DNA from: Paenibacillus qinlingensis
GTDB taxonomy: Bacteria; Bacillota; Bacilli; Paenibacillales; NBRC-103111
Length of the DNA: 64,000 nt
Assembly: GCF_013204845.1 (NCBI RefSeq)
Contig: NZ_JABMKY010000015.1
Span: 1-64,000, forward strand
Direction: 5' to 3'
The notes beneath the pieces were generated by a model. That model worked only from the letters and a program-made list of their open reading frames with translations, made no database searches and was not told where the DNA came from. Positions 60,324 through 64,000 of this stretch are shown here, piece after piece (position 1 is the stretch's first letter; every line of letters starts with the position of its first letter). Position numbers and translations under genes: made by a program.

Positions 60324-62843
60324 TTACATGCCTTGACCATGGCACTGCTTGAACTTCTTACCGCTGCCGCATGGGCATGGGTCGTTGCGTCCAATACGCT
60401 GCTCTTCATCGCGTACTAGCGGTTTTTTGCCGCCTGCTTCATTCTTCGTGTCAACAGCCTGACCTTCTGCTACCGCTTGGCGCTCCAGGTTGCTCTGTAC
60501 GTGTGCTTTCATGATGTACATCGCGACTTCTTCACGAATGTTATCGATCATCTCTTGGAACATCTCGAAGCCTTCGAATTGGTACTCACGAAGTGGATCT
60601 GTACCGCCGTATGCACGCAAGTGAATACCTTGGCGAAGCTGATCCATTGCATCAATATGATCCATCCATTTGCTATCTACTGCACGGAGCGCTACAACTT
60701 TCTCAAACTCACGCATAAACTCTGCGCCAATTTCCGTTTCACGCTCATCATACCGTTTGCTCACAAGATCTTTGATCAGCTCAATGATCTCATCTTGCTC
60801 TTTACCCCAAATGGTTTGATCCGTAATTTGTGCATCGTCATGCAGCAAGTTGTTGTTCACAAAGTTCGCAACTTCTTGCAGTTCCCACTCTTCTGGGATT
60901 GTTTCTTCTGGACAGTGTGCTTTCACGATGCGCTCGATTACTGCGCCGATCATACCTTCGATGACTTCACGGATATTCTCGGACTCCAGCAACTCGCGGC
61001 GCTGTTTATATATAATTTCACGTTGTTGATTCATGACATCGTCATATTGAAGGACGACTTTACGTACATCGAAGTTGTTACCCTCAACGCGTTTTTGCGC
61101 GGATTCCACGGCACGGGAGATCAATTTGCTTTCAATTGGTTGATCTTCTTCCATTCCGAGACGATCCATCATCGCCATAATATTTTCAGCGCCGAATCGT
61201 TTCATCAACTCATCTTCAAGAGAAAGGTAGAATTGTGAGGAACCAGGGTCACCTTGACGTCCTGCGCGTCCACGCAGCTGATTATCGATTCGTCTGCTCT
61301 CATGACGTTCAGTACCTATGATATGCAAACCGCCAGCATCATGTACGCCTTGACCAAGCACAATGTCCGTACCACGACCCGCCATGTTCGTTGCAATCGT
61401 AACGGATCCGGGTTGACCTGCACGTGAAACGATTTCCGCTTCTTCGGCATGATACTTGGCATTCAGTACTTTATGTTGAACACCTTTCTTCTTCAGCAAC
61501 TCGGAAAGTCGCTCTGAGTTCTCGATCGATACCGTACCGACAAGCACCGGCTGATTCAGCTTATGGCGTTCCAGGATTTGCTCTACGACAGCTCTGAACT
61601 TACCGTTCTCTGACTTATACACCACATCCGGCAGATCCTTACGAATCATTGGACGGTTCGTCGGCACGATAATAACTTCAAGGCCGTAAATTTTCTTCAA
61701 CTCTTCTTCTTCCGTCTTCGCTGTTCCCGTCATTCCCGCTAGTTTGCGGTACATACGGAAATAGTTCTGGAACGTAATCGTAGCGAGTGTCATGCTCTCA
61801 TTCTGAACTTTCAGCTGCTCTTTCGCCTCAATGGCTTGGTGCAACCCATCACTATAACGACGGCCCGTCATGATACGACCCGTAAATTCATCAACGATCA
61901 TAACTTCTTCTTCTTGAACAACGTAGTCCACGTCACGTTTCATAATGAAACGAGCTTTGAGCGCTTGTGTGATGTGGTGGTTGATGTTTACGTTTTGATG
62001 ATCAAATAAGTTCTCAATACCAAAAGCTCGCTCACCTTTCGCCACGCCATCTTCCGTTAACGCGACAGCACGCACTTTGATATCAATCGTGTAATCCTCT
62101 TCTTCTTTCAGCGTCGAAACAAAACGATCGGCCGTAAAGTACATGTCTGTCGATTTCGCAGCTTGTCCAGAAATGATCAATGGCGTTCTCGCTTCATCGA
62201 CTAGAATGGAATCGACCTCATCGATGACCGCATAGTAAAGCGGACGTTGAACCATCTGCTCTTTGTACAGCACCATGTTGTCACGCAGGTAGTCAAACCC
62301 GTATTCATTATTCGTTCCATACGTAATATCACAAGCATAAGCTGCTTGCTTCTCTTCATGAGACAAGTCATGCAAGTTAACCCCAACGGTTAAGCCGAGG
62401 AACTCATAAATTTGACCCATTTCCCCGCTATCCCGCTGTGCCAAATAGTCATTGACGGTAACAACGTGTACGCCTTTACCAAGCAAAGCATTCAAATAAA
62501 CAGGAAGTGTTCCAACTAACGTTTTCCCTTCCCCTGTTCTCATCTCTGCGATACGGCCTTCGTGCAGCACCATACCCCCGATAAGTTGAACGTCATAATG
62601 ACGTTTTCCTAGTACACGAATACCTGCTTCTCTAACTACTGCAAAAGCTTCTGGCAATAAATCATCGATTTCTTCGCCCTTCTCAAGACGTTCTCTGAAC
62701 TCGATTGTTTTCCCTTTTAACTGTTCATCGGTCAGCGGTTTAATGCTGGCTTCAAGCTCGTTGATGTAGTCAACGGCCTTAAGCATCCGTTTAATCTCCC
62801 GTTCATTGGAATCACCAAAAATTTTCTTCACTAGTCCTAGCAT
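60324..62843 (-). CDS. secA: Preprotein translocase ATPase SecA
   Basis: Motor of the Sec secretion pathway. 839 residues from the ATG at 62843 (AAAGGGG upstream). Walker A MRTGEGKTLVGTLP, DEVDSILVDEARTPLIISG, TNMAGRGTDIVLGQG and the C-terminal zinc motif CPCGSGKKFKQCHG that binds phospholipid or SecB-like partners. Between hpf and prfB as in B. subtilis. Region 62844-63136 upstream shows no gene; a promoter was not pinned down. Confidence 0.97.
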   Translation of the reverse strand: MLGLVKKIFGDSNEREIKRMLKAVDYINELEASIKPLTDEQLKGKTIEFRERLEKGEEIDDLLPEAFAVVREAGIRVLGKRHYDVQLIGGMVLHEGRIAEMRTGEGKTLVGTLPVYLNALLGKGVHVVTVNDYLAQRDSGEMGQIYEFLGLTVGVNLHDLSHEEKQAAYACDITYGTNNEYGFDYLRDNMVLYKEQMVQRPLYYAVIDEVDSILVDEARTPLIISGQAAKSTDMYFTADRFVSTLKEEEDYTIDIKVRAVALTEDGVAKGERAFGIENLFDHQNVNINHHITQALKARFIMKRDVDYVVQEEEVMIVDEFTGRIMTGRRYSDGLHQAIEAKEQLKVQNESMTLATITFQNYFRMYRKLAGMTGTAKTEEEELKKIYGLEVIIVPTNRPMIRKDLPDVVYKSENGKFRAVVEQILERHKLNQPVLVGTVSIENSERLSELLKKKGVQHKVLNAKYHAEEAEIVSRAGQPGSVTIATNMAGRGTDIVLGQGVHDAGGLHIIGTERHESRRIDNQLRGRAGRQGDPGSSQFYLSLEDELMKRFGAENIMAMMDRLGMEEDQPIESKLISRAVESAQKRVEGNNFDVRKVVLQYDDVMNQQREIIYKQRRELLESENIREVIEGMIGAVIERIVKAHCPEETIPEEWELQEVANFVNNNLLHDDAQITDQTIWGKEQDEIIELIKDLVSKRYDERETEIGAEFMREFEKVVALRAVDSKWMDHIDAMDQLRQGIHLRAYGGTDPLREYQFEGFEMFQEMIDNIREEVAMYIMKAHVQSNLERQAVAEGQAVDTKNEAGGKKPLVRDEEQRIGRNDPCPCGSGKKFKQCHGQGM

Positions 62844-63136
62844 CGGTGAACCCCTTTCCCTTGCGTTCGTATCCTTAAATTGTACCACTTATGACAGTCT
62901 TGTCGCAACAAACGAGCATTCCCTTCCTTCTAAAACCTATAGAAATAGGACTTAAAAACCATGCTTTTCGTTTTTCTTAGTATGAAATGGAGAGGCCGCT
63001 AACATGCATAGCTAGGTTTATGACTTCATGTGCCGAAATAAACGGCTACGCCGTCCTTCAAAGATGGGAGCGTTTATCCAGAAATATAAGTCACATTAGT
63101 ATGTGAAACTTATAAAGTCTTTTATTTTAAAGCAAA

Positions 63137-63167
63137 GAGCTTAATCCGATGATATCGAATTAAGCTC
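63137..63167 (-). terminator. Terminator after hpf
   Basis: Stem GAGCTTAATCCGAT / ATCGAATTAAGCTC (one mismatch), followed on the minus strand by TTTGCTTT. Confidence 0.65.
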
Positions 63168-63223
63168 ACTTGATCATTTTGTATAGGAATGTTGATTGAA
63201 TGTATTAGGCAATTGTTTATGCA

Positions 63224-63772
63224 TTACATCGCTGGTTCAATTAAACCGTACTTACCGTCGTCTCGTTTGTAGACCACATTGACTGTGTCTGTCTCCATGT
63301 TCGAGAATACAAAGAAGTTATGACCCACCATATTCATTTGGAGAATCGCTTCTTCCACGTCCATCGGTTTCAAATTGAATCGTTTGTTACGCACGAGCTC
63401 GAAGTCCTCTTCTTCTTCCATATAGGAAGCTGCCGCGACTTCAACCTTGAACAAATCACGTTTGCCACCATCTTGGCGGATTTTACGATTCGTTTTGGTC
63501 TTGTGCTTACGAATTTGGCGCTCTAATTTGTCCACAACCAAATCAATGGATGCGTACATATCGGTGTTGCGTTCTTCTGCTCGCAGTAGCACGCCTGTTA
63601 ATGGGATGCTTACTTCAATGGCTTGAAGACCTTTAACCACACTTAGCTTTACTTGTACATCGGATGTAAGGGGAGCTTCAAAATACCTCTCTAGTCTATT
63701 CAACTTCTTGTCGACATAGTCTCCGAGGGCTTCAGTAACTTCAAGGTGTTCTCCGCGAATGCTAATTTCCAT
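63224..63772 (-). CDS. hpf: Ribosome hibernation promoting factor, long form
   Basis: 182 residues. The N-terminal S30AE domain (ISIRGEHLEVTEALGDYVDKK, VEVSIPLTG-like strand) binds in the 30S subunit. A basic linker (RKHKTKTNRKIRQ) leads to the C-terminal dimerisation domain (NLKPMDVEEAILQMNMVGHNFFVF) that pairs two ribosomes as 100S. AAGGGAG precedes the ATG. It usually rises in stationary phase. Confidence 0.95.
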   Translation of the reverse strand: MEISIRGEHLEVTEALGDYVDKKLNRLERYFEAPLTSDVQVKLSVVKGLQAIEVSIPLTGVLLRAEERNTDMYASIDLVVDKLERQIRKHKTKTNRKIRQDGGKRDLFKVEVAAASYMEEEEDFELVRNKRFNLKPMDVEEAILQMNMVGHNFFVFSNMETDTVNVVYKRDDGKYGLIEPAM

Positions 63773-63798
63773 AGTTAAACATCTCCCTTCCTGCTTAC

Positions 63799-63828
63799 AT
63801 TATACCACATTCCACTTCATCTTCATAA
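63799..63828 (-). promoter_or_regulatory. hpf promoter with extended -10
   Basis: On the minus strand, TGGTATAAT (TATAAT at 63799-63804) with a weak -35 TTATGA 18 bp upstream, about 25 bp before the start codon. A further stationary-phase promoter may exist upstream. Confidence 0.6.
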
Positions 63829-63872
63829 TTCCTTTAAATACCGAGCTAACATTCTAGCAAAATATAAAAAAA

Positions 63873-63898
63873 CACCCTAGAGTAGTTCCTCCAGGGTG
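63873..63898 (-). terminator. Terminator after the cold-shock gene
   Basis: Stem CACCCT..GAG / CTC..AGGGTG, followed on the minus strand by a T-run opposite A-rich 63865-63872. Confidence 0.75.
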
Positions 63899-63944
63899 AT
63901 CTTGTTGGTTAGTGTATGCAATGGCACAACACGTGCCAAGATAA

Positions 63945-64000
63945 TTATAGTCTGCTTACGTTTGCAGCTTGTGGTCCGCGAGCGCCTTCTACGATGTCAA
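63945..64000 (-). CDS. Cold-shock protein (C-terminal end only)
   Basis: The last 18 codons read DIVEGARGPQAANVSRL before TAA (63947-63945). GARGPQAANV is the well-known end of CspA/CspB-type cold-shock domain proteins, single-strand nucleic acid binders. The rest lies beyond the right edge. Confidence 0.85.
   Translation of the reverse strand, partial: DIVEGARGPQAANVSRL

Noticed and set aside
60477..61238. 253-residue open frame on the plus strand
   Set aside because: Antisense to secA, without coding-like composition.
1..64000. Prophage, integrase, conjugative genes or tRNA genes
   Set aside because: None seen. Apart from the MITE, mobile DNA is absent and most genes are chromosomal core or common accessory types.

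Overview
The window looks like a stretch of a Paenibacillus-type (Firmicutes, Paenibacillaceae) chromosome. The evidence is the gene content and order: hpf-secA-prfB, ftsE-ftsX, ctpB and a minJ-like gene, uvrB-uvrA, pcrB-pcrA-ligA, an argCJBDFGH operon, CotF-type spore coat proteins, strong AGGAGG-type ribosome binding sites and U-tailed hairpin terminators. Several blocks match the order known from Bacillus subtilis. GC content varies, with GC-rich pockets inside pcrA, the ABC-transporter ATPase, the FG-GAP protein, argH, argJ and prfB.

Layout: 0-0.3 kb, 5' end of a 16S rRNA gene on the minus strand with its leader and promoter. 0.3-6.5 kb, pcrB-pcrA-ligA and a DUF1835 gene. 6.6-8.6 kb, a lipoprotein and two CotF-like coat proteins. 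8.6-12.8 kb, a four-gene Gld-type ABC transporter cluster. 13.4-16 kb, a U32 family protein. 16.1-23.3 kb, a plus-strand operon with a membrane-anchored FG-GAP repeat protein, an acyl carrier protein, a class II synthetase-like amino acid:carrier protein ligase, a DltD-like SGNH protein, a 36-residue DltX-like peptide and a DltB-like MBOAT protein. 23.4-30.5 kb, a sugar isomerase, two small genes and uvrBA. 30.7-32.4 kb, motAB. 32.9-38.8 kb, minJ-like, ctpB, an M23 peptidase and ftsEX. 39-43.1 kb, VanW, DUF1700, DUF4097 and DUF975 proteins. 43.2-48.9 kb, an H-NOX / hybrid kinase / response regulator / HD-GYP operon and a divergent chemoreceptor. 49.5-57.7 kb, the arginine operon. 58-64 kb, YitT, prfB with its programmed frameshift, secA, hpf and the end of a cold-shock gene.

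The most interesting functional locus is 19.6-23.3 kb. It resembles the teichoic-acid D-alanylation machinery (DltC, DltD, DltX, DltB), but DltA is replaced by a homologue of the amino acid:[carrier protein] ligases, with the expected zinc ligands in place. This suggests an aminoacylation system that charges a carrier protein by class II synthetase chemistry and exports the aminoacyl group to a cell-surface acceptor. The acceptor and amino acid are unknown.

The most interesting non-coding signal is a set of about 185-bp intergenic elements. Each has four 23-bp boxes with spacers close to 28-39-28. Three copies share one box sequence (12952, 32627 and 48973). A fourth (24366) has an unrelated box sequence but nearly the same geometry. 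The copy at 48973 is interrupted inside its third box by a 168-bp MITE with 17-bp terminal inverted repeats and a 7-bp target duplication. Removing the MITE and one duplicate restores the 51-62-51 register exactly. Other structures of note are 24 tandem TGGGT-type pentamers after motB, three DnaA boxes within 73 bp upstream of yitT, and tandem ARG boxes over the argC promoter.
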